A stretch of 64,000 nt of DNA from an uncultured Clostridia bacterium (GCA_947631015.1 CANRJS010000001.1:31561-95560), one strand, 5' to 3'. Shown: positions 8,764-17,132, counted from the first letter of the stretch. Notes: generated by a model from the sequence alone, not told the origin. Made by a program: numbers and translations.

Positions 8764-9531
8764 ATGACGAAGATACTTCTCTGCGGAGCCGGAGGACGGC
8801 TCGGAGGCTTCATAGCGGACGCGGCAAAGCAGGATCCGTCCTTTGAGATAGCCGCGGGCGTCGATATAAACGGAGCGGAAAAGTCGGGCTTTGAGATATA
8901 CCGCAGTCCGGCGGACTACACCGGAACTGCGGACGTCCTCGTGGACTGCTCGCACCCCTCTGCCCTGCGCGGGATACTCGACTACTCCCTCCCCCGCTCA
9001 CTTCCTCTCGTGCTCTGCACCACCGGCTACTCGGAGGAGCAGGAGGCGGAAGTGCGGCGCGCGGCGGAGACGCTTGCGGTGTTCCGCTCGGCTAATATGT
9101 CGCTCGGCATAGCGCTCCTCACAGCGCTTGTGGAGGAGGTCGCGGGAGTCCTTGGCGACAGCTACGACATCGAGATACTTGAGCGGCACCACCGCAGAAA
9201 GCTCGACGCGCCGTCCGGCACCGCCCTCACGCTTGCGGACGCCGCGCGCAGAGCGCAGGGTGGCTCGGCGGAGTATGTCTACGACCGCCACGAGCGCCGC
9301 CGCGAACGTCCGCGCGGAGAGATAGGGATAAGTTCGATACGCGGCGGGACGATAGTCGGCGAGCACGAGGTCATATTCGCCGGAAACGACGAGATAATAG
9401 AGCTGAAGCACACGGCGCAGAGCCGCGCGGTGTTCGCGGAGGGCGCGCTCCGCGCCGCGAGGTTCATCTCGGAGCGCAAGGAGCCGGGGCTGTACGGAAT
9501 GGACGATCTGATGAAAGAATATCTAAAATAA
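8764..9531 (+). CDS. dapB: 4-hydroxy-tetrahydrodipicolinate reductase
   Basis: A 255-residue reductase that uses NAD(P)H on the product of DapA. The N-terminal Rossmann motif is GAGGRLGGF at 7-15. The signature ERHHRRKLDAPSGTAL holds the catalytic His and Lys pair, and the C-terminal HEVIFAGNDEIIELKH closes the domain. The ATG at 8764 was chosen over the in-frame GTG at 8755 because AGAGG sits at a normal distance from the ATG. It is the last gene of asd-dapA-dapB. No clear T-tract terminator follows; the palindrome-rich block begins directly after it. Confidence 0.95.
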   Translation: MTKILLCGAGGRLGGFIADAAKQDPSFEIAAGVDINGAEKSGFEIYRSPADYTGTADVLVDCSHPSALRGILDYSLPRSLPLVLCTTGYSEEQEAEVRRAAETLAVFRSANMSLGIALLTALVEEVAGVLGDSYDIEILERHHRRKLDAPSGTALTLADAARRAQGGSAEYVYDRHERRRERPRGEIGISSIRGGTIVGEHEVIFAGNDEIIELKHTAQSRAVFAEGALRAARFISERKEPGLYGMDDLMKEYLK

Positions 9532-9590
9532 TTTCGCTGACGCGTCGGCGACCGCGTGGGAGCCCTTCCGATTAAAATGCTCGTGCGGAA

Positions 9591-9638
9591 CACGAGGGCG
9601 CCGACATATTTCTCATCGAAACCTATTCAGCCCTCGTG
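9591..9638 (+). repeat. Direct repeat unit a with closing stem
   Basis: Arms CACGAGGGC (9591-9599) and GCCCTCGTG (9630-9638) enclose a loop containing TTTCTCATCGA. Unit b at 9731-9776 has the same layout and a similar loop, but its closing pairs differ. The CACGAG arm can also pair with CTCGTG at 9580-9585, giving two exclusive folds. Confidence 0.6.
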
Positions 9639-9730
9639 AACTTTGCCCGCTTTGCGGGCAAAGCCAAACATTGATATAATCGCCTGCGCGAAGTTGGCGG
9701 CTTTGCCGTGGGCTTCAACCGCTGCGAACC

Positions 9731-9776
9731 GCGAGGGCGCGAACCAATTTCTCATTCGACATTTTACAGCCCTCGC
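9731..9776 (+). repeat. Direct repeat unit b with compensated stem
   Basis: Arms GCGAGGGC (9731-9738) and GCCCTCGC (9769-9776) enclose a loop with AATTTCTCATTCGA. Against unit a, the outer pairs have changed on both sides so that pairing is kept. Both units are followed by a palindrome centred on CGCTTTGCG and then by ACATTGA..TAAT. Confidence 0.6.
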
Positions 9777-10051
9777 TCGCAATATTCGCTTTGCGAATAT
9801 TGCCCGACATTGAGCTAATTAAAATGCGGAAAGCGTCTGCGGCGCTCGACGCACGCTCCGCGAGAAGTGTTTTTTCCTTCAATTAGCAGAAAGTCGGGAC
9901 GTCGGCGCTAAGCGCCGAGGTCTGATGCGCCCGGCAAAAGGTTGGCTGCTGTATGGGTTTGAGGGCGCATTGTACACGCCGCCGGAAAAAACGGATTTGA
10001 CTTTATTTCGGCGCCTGTCGCAGACAGGCGCCGAAACTCTGCGAGGCTATG

Positions 10052-10086
10052 AACGATAGGAGCGGGCTTTGCCCGCTCCTGTCGTT
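10052..10086 (-). terminator. Long hairpin downstream of recN
   Basis: Two 16-base arms (AGGAGCGGGC / GCCCGCTCCT at the core, one mismatch) with an AAA loop, 29 bases beyond the recN stop. There is no U-tract, so termination is inferred from position and stem strength only. Confidence 0.45.
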
Positions 10087-10114
10087 TATAATATACGCCC
10101 ATTTCGCGCGATAT

Positions 10115-11800
10115 TTACAAATTCTGTTTGTATCGCTCCGCCGCATCGATGAGCTCCCGCGCGCTTTTGAGGATGGTGTCCGTCACCTCTTCGCCGCCGA
10201 TGATGCGTGCGAGTTCACGTTCGCGTGCCTCGCCGTCGAGATTTGTCACCGACGTGAAGGTGCGGCCGTTCCGCTCGCGCTTCTCGACAAGGAGCTGGCA
10301 GTCCGCCATGGCCGCGAGCTGCGACAGGTGCGACACGCAGAGCACCTGTCTCGTGCGCGCTATCTTTGCGAGCTTTTCCGCGACGCGCTGCGCCGCCCGT
10401 CCGCTCACGCCGGAGTCGACCTCGTCAAATATCAGCGTGGCGACCTCGTCGCCCGACGTCAGCACCGACTTCATCGCAAGCATTATCCTCGACAGCTCGC
10501 CGCCGGACGCTATCCTGCTGAGCGGCTTCGGCTCCTCGCCCGCGTTAGCGGAGATGAGGAAGCGGACGCCGTCGCCGCCGTCCGCGCCGAGGGCGCTCTT
10601 TTCAACCTCGGTGACAAACCGCACTCCCGGCATGTCGAGCTCGCGGAGCTCGCGCTCTATCGCTTCGGCGAGGCGGACGCCCGCCTCGCGGCGCACCGCG
10701 CCGAGCTCATCCGCTATCTTCTCCGCGCGCTTCAGTGTATCCGTTTCGCGCCGGCGGAGCTCCTCAAGCGCTTCCTCCGAAAACTCTATGTCCGAAAGCT
10801 CCGCGCGCCACTTGTCGAGGTCGGAAAGAAGCGTCTCGACCGTGCCGCCGTAGCGGTGTTCGAGCGTGTTTATGACGTCGAGGCGGCTTTCCACCTCGTC
10901 TATTTCCTCCGGCGAGAAGTCGTACTCGCCGCGAAGTCTTCTAAGGTCGTCCGCCGCGTCCTCTGCGGCAAAGCGCAGGTCGCGGAGTTTTGAGGCAAGC
11001 TCCGCGAGGCTCGCGTCTGTCTGCGCGGCTTCGTCTATGCGGCCGGACGCGCTCTCGATAAGCGCAAGCGCGCCGGAGTAGTCCTCGCCGCCGTAGAGCT
11101 CGGAAATACTGTCGTCCACGGCGTCGGAGAGCTTCTGCGCGCTCTGGAGGATCTTCCGCCGCGCAGCAAGCTCCTCCTCCTCTCCCGCTTCGAGCTCCGC
11201 TCCCTCGACGTCCTCTATCCTCCGCCGCAGGAAGTCCGCGCGGAACGCTTTCTCCTCCTCGCCGATGGTGTGCCTTTCTATATCACGGCGTATTTCGCGC
11301 AGTTCGTTCCAGACCGCGCGGTAACTTGAAAGAAGCTCGCCGTCTCCCGCAAATCCGTCGAGGTAGCCGAGGTGCTCGTGCTCGTCGAGCAGACGTCCGC
11401 TGTCGTGCTGACCGTGTATGTTGACAAGGAGCGCACCGAGCTTCTTCAGCGCGGACACGCTCACCGGACGGTCGCCTATCCGGCAGAGGTTACGTCCGTC
11501 CGCCGACAGGCTCCTGCGTATGATGAGCGAGCCGTCCTCGTCCGGCTCGTAGCCGTTTTCCTCGAGCCATTGAAGCACGCTCGGGGCAAGCGGCGAAAAG
11601 CACGCGCTCACGGTGGCGCTCTTCTCGCCGGAGCGTATGAGGTCGCGCGGCATCCTTTCGCCGAGGACGGCGTTTATCGCGTCTATGACGATGCTCTTGC
11701 CCGCGCCGGTCTCGCCGGTGAGGACGCTGAACCGCTCCCCCGGCTCGACCTCCGCGCGCTCCACCACGGCTATGTTTTCGATTTGCAGAAAGAGAAGCAT
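10115..11800 (-). CDS. recN: DNA repair ATPase RecN
   Basis: A 561-residue SMC-like protein that tethers broken DNA ends during recombinational repair. The N-terminal LQIENIAVVE leads to Walker A GETGAGKSIVIDAI (about 29-42). Two long coiled-coil arms follow. The C-terminal half has the ABC signature SGGELSRIML, Walker B TLIFDEVDSGVSG and switch VSHLSQLA. Length and order fit the family. It starts two bases after the argR stop and is the last gene of the dxs-recN group, the same neighbourhood as in Bacillus. Confidence 0.97.
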   Translation of the reverse strand: MLLFLQIENIAVVERAEVEPGERFSVLTGETGAGKSIVIDAINAVLGERMPRDLIRSGEKSATVSACFSPLAPSVLQWLEENGYEPDEDGSLIIRRSLSADGRNLCRIGDRPVSVSALKKLGALLVNIHGQHDSGRLLDEHEHLGYLDGFAGDGELLSSYRAVWNELREIRRDIERHTIGEEEKAFRADFLRRRIEDVEGAELEAGEEEELAARRKILQSAQKLSDAVDDSISELYGGEDYSGALALIESASGRIDEAAQTDASLAELASKLRDLRFAAEDAADDLRRLRGEYDFSPEEIDEVESRLDVINTLEHRYGGTVETLLSDLDKWRAELSDIEFSEEALEELRRRETDTLKRAEKIADELGAVRREAGVRLAEAIERELRELDMPGVRFVTEVEKSALGADGGDGVRFLISANAGEEPKPLSRIASGGELSRIMLAMKSVLTSGDEVATLIFDEVDSGVSGRAAQRVAEKLAKIARTRQVLCVSHLSQLAAMADCQLLVEKRERNGRTFTSVTNLDGEARERELARIIGGEEVTDTILKSARELIDAAERYKQNL

Positions 11801-11801
11801 T

Positions 11802-12260
11802 TTAGTCCTCGATAAGTCCGCGCAGCTGCTCGCAGAGTTCGTGTGCCTGTTCTTCGCTTCGTACTATGATAAGCCCCGTGTCGTCACCCGCGAGAGTGCC
11901 GACTATGCCGTCGTACTTCATGCCGTCTACCGCCGCGCACGCCGCGCTGCCGAGGGCGGCCATGGTCTTTATGACGATGATGTTTGCCGCGTAGTCCACG
12001 CCGTAGACGCTCTTGCGGAAGATGTCCTGAAGGCGCTCGTCGCCGGTGGTGCTGTCCGGCCGCTCGTCGGGAAGAACGTACCTGTATCCGAAAGAAGGGG
12101 CGGCCGCCTTCTGCAGCCGCAGCTCCTTGATGTCCCGGGAAATAGTAGCCTGAGACACGTCGTAGCCCGCTTCGCGCAGCATATCGACGAGCTCATCCTG
12201 TGTGCCGACCTTGCTTGTCCTCACAAGCTCGATTATCTTCTCGTGACGTTCCTTTTTCAC
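11802..12260 (-). CDS. argR: Arginine repressor ArgR/AhrC
   Basis: A 152-residue transcription factor. The N-terminal winged helix (KKERHEKIIELV, then VSQATISRDIKEL as the recognition helix) binds ARG boxes. The C-terminal domain with ALGSAAC and GTLAGDDTGLII binds arginine and forms hexamers. The GTG at 12260 was chosen: it overlaps the nadK stop as GTGA and is preceded by GGAGGT, while the frame open to a TTG at 12293 lies inside nadK. In this operon position it is conserved in many Bacillota, next to recN. Confidence 0.95.
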   Translation of the reverse strand: MKKERHEKIIELVRTSKVGTQDELVDMLREAGYDVSQATISRDIKELRLQKAAAPSFGYRYVLPDERPDSTTGDERLQDIFRKSVYGVDYAANIIVIKTMAALGSAACAAVDGMKYDGIVGTLAGDDTGLIIVRSEEQAHELCEQLRGLIED

Positions 12261-13108
12261 AGATTGCCCACCTCCGATATTTGTGTCTGCCAAAGTTTCG
12301 TACCAATGATACCATAAAAGTCATAATTTTGCAAGCGTATCAATGTAGTTTTTTTGGCGTATTTGCCGATGAGCACACTGTCTCCCGCTTCGAGCCGCGT
12401 TCCCGTCCTGCCGTCTACCGTCAGGACGGCGCTCTCCGGCGCTTTCAGCCTCACTTCGGAGCAGAGCGGCAGCACGATCGGGCGCGCGTAGGGCGTGTGC
12501 GCGCAGACCGGCGTCAGGACCATGCAGTCGGAGCGCGGGTCGATTATCGGCCCTCCTGCCGAGAGCGAGTACGCCGTCGAACCGGTCGGTGTAGCGGCGA
12601 TGACGCCGTCGCCGCGCAGGACGGCGACGCGGCTCCCTCCGCAGGAGATCTCCACGCGCACCATCCTTCCGAGCTCGCCTGCGGAGATGACTGCGTCGTT
12701 GAGCGCCGCCGCGCGGAAGAACTCCCCGACGCCGCGCTCCGCGCGCACGGAAAGAAGGGCGCGTTCGTCGGTGACGTAACCGCCCTCAAGCACGGTCTCG
12801 AGCGCGGCTTCGTCGGAGGCGTCGAACCCGCTCATAAAGCCTATATTTCCGAGGTTTATCCCGAGTATCGGAACGCCCGCCTCCGCCGCCGGAACGGCGG
12901 CGGAAAGTATAGTCCCGTCCCCGCCAAGCACCGCCGCCATGTCCCGCCCTGAAAGCAGGGAAAGAAGCTCCCCGCGTCCGCAATGCGAGTCGCAGAGCGT
13001 GACGGAGACGCCGAGGCGGCGCGCGATGTGCTCCGCCTTCGCGGCGTACAGAAGGCCGGGGTCGCGCTCGGGGTTCGAGTATATCACTAGAGACTTTACC
13101 GCCGTCAC
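12257..13108 (-). CDS. nadK: NAD kinase
   Basis: A 283-residue enzyme that phosphorylates NAD to NADP with ATP or polyphosphate. Family motifs are present in order: GGDGTILSA near residues 62-70, GINLGNIGFM, LNDAVIS (usually NE) and TPTGSTAYSLSAGGPI near 171-186. The start is a GTG overlapping the tlyA stop as GTGA, and the stop overlaps the argR start in the same way, so translation is coupled along the operon. NADPH supports the isoprenoid and lysine reductases nearby, though that link is only contextual. Confidence 0.95.
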   Translation of the reverse strand: MTAVKSLVIYSNPERDPGLLYAAKAEHIARRLGVSVTLCDSHCGRGELLSLLSGRDMAAVLGGDGTILSAAVPAAEAGVPILGINLGNIGFMSGFDASDEAALETVLEGGYVTDERALLSVRAERGVGEFFRAAALNDAVISAGELGRMVRVEISCGGSRVAVLRGDGVIAATPTGSTAYSLSAGGPIIDPRSDCMVLTPVCAHTPYARPIVLPLCSEVRLKAPESAVLTVDGRTGTRLEAGDSVLIGKYAKKTTLIRLQNYDFYGIIGTKLWQTQISEVGNL

Positions 13109-13917
13109 CTTTCGCTCTCCCTTCCGTCGAGCGCGGCGTGCGAGTTCTCCACGAGCCGCTTCAGGTCAAAGTCGCCGCTCTCGCCCTCGCATGAGAGGTA
13201 AGCAAGATACTCTATGTTGCCCTCCGGGCCCCGCACAGGAGAGAAGTCCAGCCCCTTCACGGCAAATCCCGCGTCATGAGCGTGAGTGAGGAACGCTTCG
13301 AGGACCTCGAGGTGCGTCTCCGGGTCGCGGACGACGCCCTTCTTTCCCACCTTCTCGCGCCCCGCCTCAAACTGGGGCTTCACGAGCGCGACGACGGTTC
13401 CTCCGTCCCGGAGGAGCGGCTTCACGCACGGAAGGACTATCCTGAGCGAAATAAAGCTCACGTCTATCGACGCGAAGTCGAGCGGTTCGCCTATCATCTC
13501 CGGTGTGACGTTACGGATGTTCGTCCGCTCCATGACGACGACGCGCTCGTCCGTTCGGAGCGACCAAGCGAGCTGTCCGTAGCCGACGTCTATCGCATAG
13601 ACTTTCGCCGCGCCGTTTCGGAGCATACAGTCGGTAAATCCTCCGGTGGATGCGCCGACGTCCGCCGCGCGGACGCCCTCGAGCTTCACAGGGAAGACGG
13701 TGAGCGCCTTTTCGAGCTTCAACCCTCCACGGCTGACGTAAGGTATCGCGCGGCCGCGGAACTCCACCTCCGCGTCCTCCGGCACGGACGCGCCGGCCTT
13801 GTCCACGCGGACGCCCGCGACAAACACCTCGCCGCTCATTATCGCGGCACGGGCGCGCTCGCGGCTCTGAAATATCCCGCGCTCCACGAGGAGCACGTCA
13901 AGCCTCATTTTTGCCAC
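13105..13917 (-). CDS. tlyA: TlyA-family rRNA methyltransferase (S4 and FtsJ domains)
   Basis: A 270-residue protein with an N-terminal S4 RNA-binding domain (RLDVLLVERGIFQSRERARAAI) and a FtsJ/RrmJ-like methyltransferase domain. The SAM loop is ADVGASTGGFTDC near 84-96, with VALVKPQFE further on. Relatives 2'-O-methylate cytidines of rRNA; the older haemolysin name is misleading. The GTG at 13917 overlaps the end of dxs and has GGAGGT 6 bases upstream, better than the ATG nine bases later. It is conserved directly after dxs. Confidence 0.92.
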   Translation of the reverse strand: MAKMRLDVLLVERGIFQSRERARAAIMSGEVFVAGVRVDKAGASVPEDAEVEFRGRAIPYVSRGGLKLEKALTVFPVKLEGVRAADVGASTGGFTDCMLRNGAAKVYAIDVGYGQLAWSLRTDERVVVMERTNIRNVTPEMIGEPLDFASIDVSFISLRIVLPCVKPLLRDGGTVVALVKPQFEAGREKVGKKGVVRDPETHLEVLEAFLTHAHDAGFAVKGLDFSPVRGPEGNIEYLAYLSCEGESGDFDLKRLVENSHAALDGRESER

Positions 13918-15728
13918 AGCGACACCTCCGCTATGCTACCGGCGTCGATGCCGTAATATTTTTCGAGCTCCGCGACGGGGCCGTGAGTGCAGAACCTGTC
14001 GCCGAGGTCCACAAGCCTTATCCCGAACGTCTCACCGGCGCACGCCGCTTCCGCCGCGAGGCGCTGCCCGGCGGAGCCTGCCTTGACGCAGTCCTCCGCC
14101 ACGACGAGCCGACCCGTCCTCCGCGCGGATGCAAACACCGTTTCGGCGTCGAGCGGCGAGAGAGTATTCAGCTTCACTATCTCGGCGGAGACGCCGCGCT
14201 TTTCGAGGATACCAGCGGCGTCAAGAGCGTTTGTGAGCATGTGTCCGTAGGCGGCTATCGTCACGTCCGAGCCGCTTCTTATGACCTCCGCCGCACCCTC
14301 GGAAACTCCCGTGAACCTGCCCTCGTCCCCACCTCGGGGATAGCGTATCGCGCTCGGCGCGCCGCAGGAGAGCGCGAGGCGCAGATACTCCCGCGTCTCC
14401 GCCGCGTTTGCCGGGCAGTAGATCCGGACTCCCGGAGCCTGCGCGAGAAAGCCGGGGTCGAAGATGCCGTGGTGCGTCGCGCCGTCCTCGCCGACGAGCC
14501 CCGCGCGGTCGACGGCTATGACGACCGGCAGTTTTTGCAGAGCGACGTCGTGCAGCAGCTCGTCATAGCTTCTCTGCGCGAAGGTGGAGTAGACGGCAAA
14601 CACCGGCTTCATCCCCGCAGCCGAGAGCCCCGCTGCCATCGTCATGGCGTGCTCCTCCGCTATGCCCACGTCGAAGAAGCGCTCGGGAAACTCCCGCGCG
14701 AACTTCTCAAGCCCGGTCCCGCTCTCCATTGCCGCCGTGATGGCGCATATTCTGCTGTCCTCACGCGCGAGCTCGACGAGCGCGTCCCCGAACGCGCGGG
14801 AAAAGCTCATCCCCGGCTTTGCGCTGCCCGCCGGAGCGACGCTGTGGTACTTCTCCGGGTCGTTTTCCGCAGGGCCGTATCCCCTGCCCTTGACAGTGAC
14901 CGCGTGTATCAGCACGGGTCCGTCGTAGCTCTTTGAGAGCTCGAGCAGCCGGCAGAGATTTTTCACGTCATGCCCGTCCACCGGGCCGAGGTAGGTAAAT
15001 CCCATGTCCTCGAATATATTCGAGCGGATGATAAGGCTCTTGAGAAACTGCTTGACGCCGTGGACGAAGCGGTACAGGGCGTGTCCAAAGCGTCCCCTGC
15101 TGGTGGCGGCGCGGAATTTGTCCTTCGCGCGCATGTATCCCGGGCGGAGGCGCAGTCTTCCGAGCATCTGCTCCACGCCGCCGACGTTGTGCGCTATCGA
15201 CATCTCGTTGTCGTTCAGTATGACTATGAGGCGCTCGCGGGACTGTCCCGCGTCGGTAAGCGCCTCATATGCAAGTCCGCCGGTGAGAGCCCCGTCGCCG
15301 AGCAGGGCGACAACGTTGCCGTCCTCCCCCTTCAGCGTCCTCGCCCGCGCCATGCCGAGCGCGGCGGACACCGAGGTGGAGGCGTGGCCGGCGCGGAACG
15401 CGTCATGCTCGCTCTCGGCGGGGTCGGGAAAGCCGGAAAGTCCTCCGAAGCGGCGGAGAGTGTCGAAACGCTCGCGGCGTCCTGTGAGGAGCTTATGCGC
15501 GTATGACTGATGGCCTACGTCGTAGACTATCTTGTCCTTCGGGGTCGAAAAAACACGATGAAGAGCAACTATGATCTCCACCGCGCCAAGACTTGAGGCG
15601 AGGTGCCCGCCCGTGCGGAGCACCCCGTCCGTTATTTCACGGCGCAGCTCGGCACAAAGTTCGTCAAGCTGCGCCATATCCAGCTTTTTTACGTCTTCGG
15701 GGGAATGTATCCCTTCGAGGATGGACAC
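13905..15728 (-). CDS. dxs: 1-deoxy-D-xylulose-5-phosphate synthase
   Basis: A 607-residue thiamine-diphosphate enzyme that makes DXP from pyruvate and glyceraldehyde 3-phosphate, the entry to the MEP isoprenoid pathway. The sequence shows YDVGHQSYAHKLLTGR, the ThDP motif GDGALTGG...NDNEMSI, the catalytic Glu in DVGIAEEHAMTMAAG, and DRAGLVGEDG. The length is slightly below the usual 620. It starts with GTG preceded by GGGGGTG, 29 bases after oapA. It shares the locus with ispA, which uses the pathway product. The OLE RNA and OapA lie between the two. Confidence 0.97.
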   Translation of the reverse strand: MSILEGIHSPEDVKKLDMAQLDELCAELRREITDGVLRTGGHLASSLGAVEIIVALHRVFSTPKDKIVYDVGHQSYAHKLLTGRRERFDTLRRFGGLSGFPDPAESEHDAFRAGHASTSVSAALGMARARTLKGEDGNVVALLGDGALTGGLAYEALTDAGQSRERLIVILNDNEMSIAHNVGGVEQMLGRLRLRPGYMRAKDKFRAATSRGRFGHALYRFVHGVKQFLKSLIIRSNIFEDMGFTYLGPVDGHDVKNLCRLLELSKSYDGPVLIHAVTVKGRGYGPAENDPEKYHSVAPAGSAKPGMSFSRAFGDALVELAREDSRICAITAAMESGTGLEKFAREFPERFFDVGIAEEHAMTMAAGLSAAGMKPVFAVYSTFAQRSYDELLHDVALQKLPVVIAVDRAGLVGEDGATHHGIFDPGFLAQAPGVRIYCPANAAETREYLRLALSCGAPSAIRYPRGGDEGRFTGVSEGAAEVIRSGSDVTIAAYGHMLTNALDAAGILEKRGVSAEIVKLNTLSPLDAETVFASARRTGRLVVAEDCVKAGSAGQRLAAEAACAGETFGIRLVDLGDRFCTHGPVAELEKYYGIDAGSIAEVSLWQK

Positions 15729-15757
15729 AGAAACACCCCCGTCCCTATGTGTCCGTC

Positions 15758-16390
15758 TTATTTGTGTTTATGTCTTCCGAAGGTGAAGGGACGCTTGACA
15801 AAGTACACAACGCGCCCCGCATAGTGGACTATCATCGTGCTGTAATTTATCGCGAGGCTCTTGCCGACGGCCTTTCCGCCGACCGTGAGGGCGGAGATCA
15901 TTCCGCTCATCAGGAGGCTCACGATAACATTCGGCAGGCTGAAGCTCGCGACAAGACGCGCGGCGATTATGGCGCCTGTAGCGCCGGAGATGATGCCCGA
16001 GATATCTCCCACAACATCGTTGCAGAAGGAGGACACCTTGTCCGCCGACCGCACGAGCGCGAGCGCTTCGCGCGCGCCGCTCACCTTGCGGGCGGCCATG
16101 GAGTTGAGCGGCTTTTCGTCCGCCGCAGTTACCGCAACGCCTATAACGTCAAAAACTATACCGAGCAGTATGAAAAAACCGAGCACACAGAACGCGACTA
16201 TGTCTCCCACCCCGCGCAGAGCTTCGTTTGCGACAAACGACATAGTCATGGATATCGCCATCGTCACAAAGAAAAGGGTTATTATCCAGCGCGGGTTGAA
16301 GTTTTTCTTTGATGACGGCGGCTTCTTTTTCTTGTCGGTAAGCCGCGCGTCGCTTCGTTTCGGTTCGGTGCTACTTCGGTCGCCTTCCAT
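15758..16390 (-). CDS. oapA: OLE RNA-associated membrane protein OapA
   Basis: A 210-residue integral membrane protein. A basic N-terminus (Lys-rich at 20-29) precedes four likely TM segments at about 35-56, 63-88, 130-148 and 153-172. A cytoplasmic-looking loop between TM2 and TM3 carries LVRSADKVSSFCNDVVGDI. The basic tail ends RHKHK. Family knowledge: OapA anchors OLE RNA at the membrane in Bacillus halodurans, and loss of the complex there affects tolerance to alcohol, cold and Mg2+. The assignment rests on topology, size and position between the large structured RNA and dxs. AAGGAG lies 10 bases before the ATG. A generic DUF membrane protein is the alternative, but context makes this unlikely. 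Confidence 0.85.
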   Translation of the reverse strand: MEGDRSSTEPKRSDARLTDKKKKPPSSKKNFNPRWIITLFFVTMAISMTMSFVANEALRGVGDIVAFCVLGFFILLGIVFDVIGVAVTAADEKPLNSMAARKVSGAREALALVRSADKVSSFCNDVVGDISGIISGATGAIIAARLVASFSLPNVIVSLLMSGMISALTVGGKAVGKSLAINYSTMIVHYAGRVVYFVKRPFTFGRHKHK

Positions 16391-16431
16391 AAAATATCCG
16401 CTCCTTGAATCAAAAAAGTTACAGGTTCCGT

Positions 16432-16450
16432 CCCGCCGCAGGGCGGTGGG
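16432..16450 (-). promoter_or_regulatory. Hairpin between the large RNA and oapA
   Basis: Arms CCCACCGC / GCGGCGGG (one mismatch) with loop CCT, just after the RNA closing stem. A T6 run appears only 13 bases later. It may act as a partial terminator or processing point that sets the ratio of free RNA to oapA-dxs mRNA. Confidence 0.5.
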
Positions 16451-16454
16451 ATAC

Positions 16455-17098
16455 GCATAATAAAGTGGCGGCAGCGAAAGTAAATCTTACGGCTTAGGTC
16501 CGGTCTGATTTCCACGGAGGGCTGCCCCGCGTCGCCGCAGGGGGCGGTTTCCCTTTGAAGCCCTCGCCCAAAACGGGTACCGGATTACCACTTAGTCCGT
16601 ACTGCAATCCTCTCGCCGCCCCAGACATAAGTCTCGGACAGCCTAGGTGATTTCCACAGCAGGCAAACCGACTCTTAGCCTCTTTTGCAGGCATGATTTC
16701 TTCGAGCGATAACGAGTCCGCCGCGGCCGGCGTCGAACTCGCCTGATCCCGGATCCGCCATGCCCACTCAAGGCAGGCTACGCTGCACACAGCGCTACAC
16801 GGGCCGCGAACGGCCTTTCGCACCGCAATACAGGTTTCACCCCGCCTCGTACCGATTACCCCGGGGCGCTTTCGCGCGTCCGATAGGAGTACGGCACAAC
16901 AACGGGTCTCCACGGAAACAGGGTCGGGGGATGCATGCCGTTGCAAGCCGCCCTGAAACCTTAACCCCCAGCATCCACCCCAGTCTGGGCGAAAGAAGCA
17001 AACACCAGGGACTTCATCGATGTGCCCTTCAACGGATTTTTAGGCCCGTCCTAGGAGCCGGCTGCTCTGACTAGGATACTGCGCCACCATTATGCAGT
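16455..17098 (-). ncRNA. ole: OLE (ornate large extremophilic) RNA
   Basis: About 640 nt with no coding pattern. Its two ends pair: GCATAAT (17095-17089) with ATTATGC (16461-16455) and GTGGCG (17087-17082) with CGCCAC (16470-16465), a closing stem around one RNA. Internal stems include TCCTAG/CTAGGA (17076-17071 with 17054-17049), CCCA-GAC-TGGG, GGATGC/GCATCC (16976-16971 with 16934-16929), GCGC-GAAA-GCGC with a GNRA loop (16866-16877), 16806-16821, CGCTG/CAGCG (16781-16794), CGCCG-GCCG-CGGCG and AGAC-TTAT-GTCT. Length, position after ispA and before an OapA-like gene and dxs, and complexity match OLE RNA, one of the largest structured bacterial RNAs. The exact ends are estimates. Confidence 0.88.
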
Positions 17099-17103
17099 TT
17101 CTT

Positions 17104-17132
17104 ATTATAACACAAACCTCCCCTTTATTCAA
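17104..17132 (-). promoter_or_regulatory. Promoter of the large RNA
   Basis: On the minus strand: TTGAAT (17132-17127), 17-base spacer, TATAAT (17109-17104). The start is predicted near 17097, right at the closing stem of the RNA. The RNA can therefore be made apart from the upstream nusB-ispA operon. Confidence 0.8.

Larger units (their letters stand above)
9532..10114. repeat. Palindromic intergenic repeat block, copy 2
   Basis: There are 583 bases between convergent dapB and recN with no convincing gene. On the minus strand, 9972-10048 repeats the module of 1142-1208: the flanks are almost identical, but the central stem is 14 bp (10006-10019 with 10023-10036) instead of 9. 9846-9877 repeats the second module of copy 1. 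Other perfect palindromes are 9641-9663 (CTTTGCCCGC-TTT-GCGGGCAAAG), around 9780-9802 (GCAATATTCGC, loop of three, GCGAATATTGC) and CGGCGCT-A-AGCGCCG near 9903-9917. A long 16-bp hairpin at 10052-10086 next to the recN stop may end the recN mRNA. Confidence 0.75.

Noticed and set aside
9908-10102. 64-codon frame on - in the repeat block
   Set aside because: It runs through the repeated palindromes, has no ribosome site and resembles copy 1 only because of the shared repeat.
16725-16740. tRNA T-loop-like GAGTTCGAC
   Set aside because: No acceptor stem, D-arm or anticodon arm around it; it belongs to a larger stem of the RNA.
16494-16946. 150-codon open frame on - inside the large RNA
   Set aside because: The region folds as a closed structured RNA; the frame has no ribosome site, no family and many Cys/Arg codons untypical of the genome.
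16450-17100. tmRNA, RNase P RNA or group II intron as identity of the large RNA
   Set aside because: No tRNA-like ends or tag frame, no RNase P core sequence, no intron domain V and no reverse transcriptase; the length and context fit OLE RNA better.
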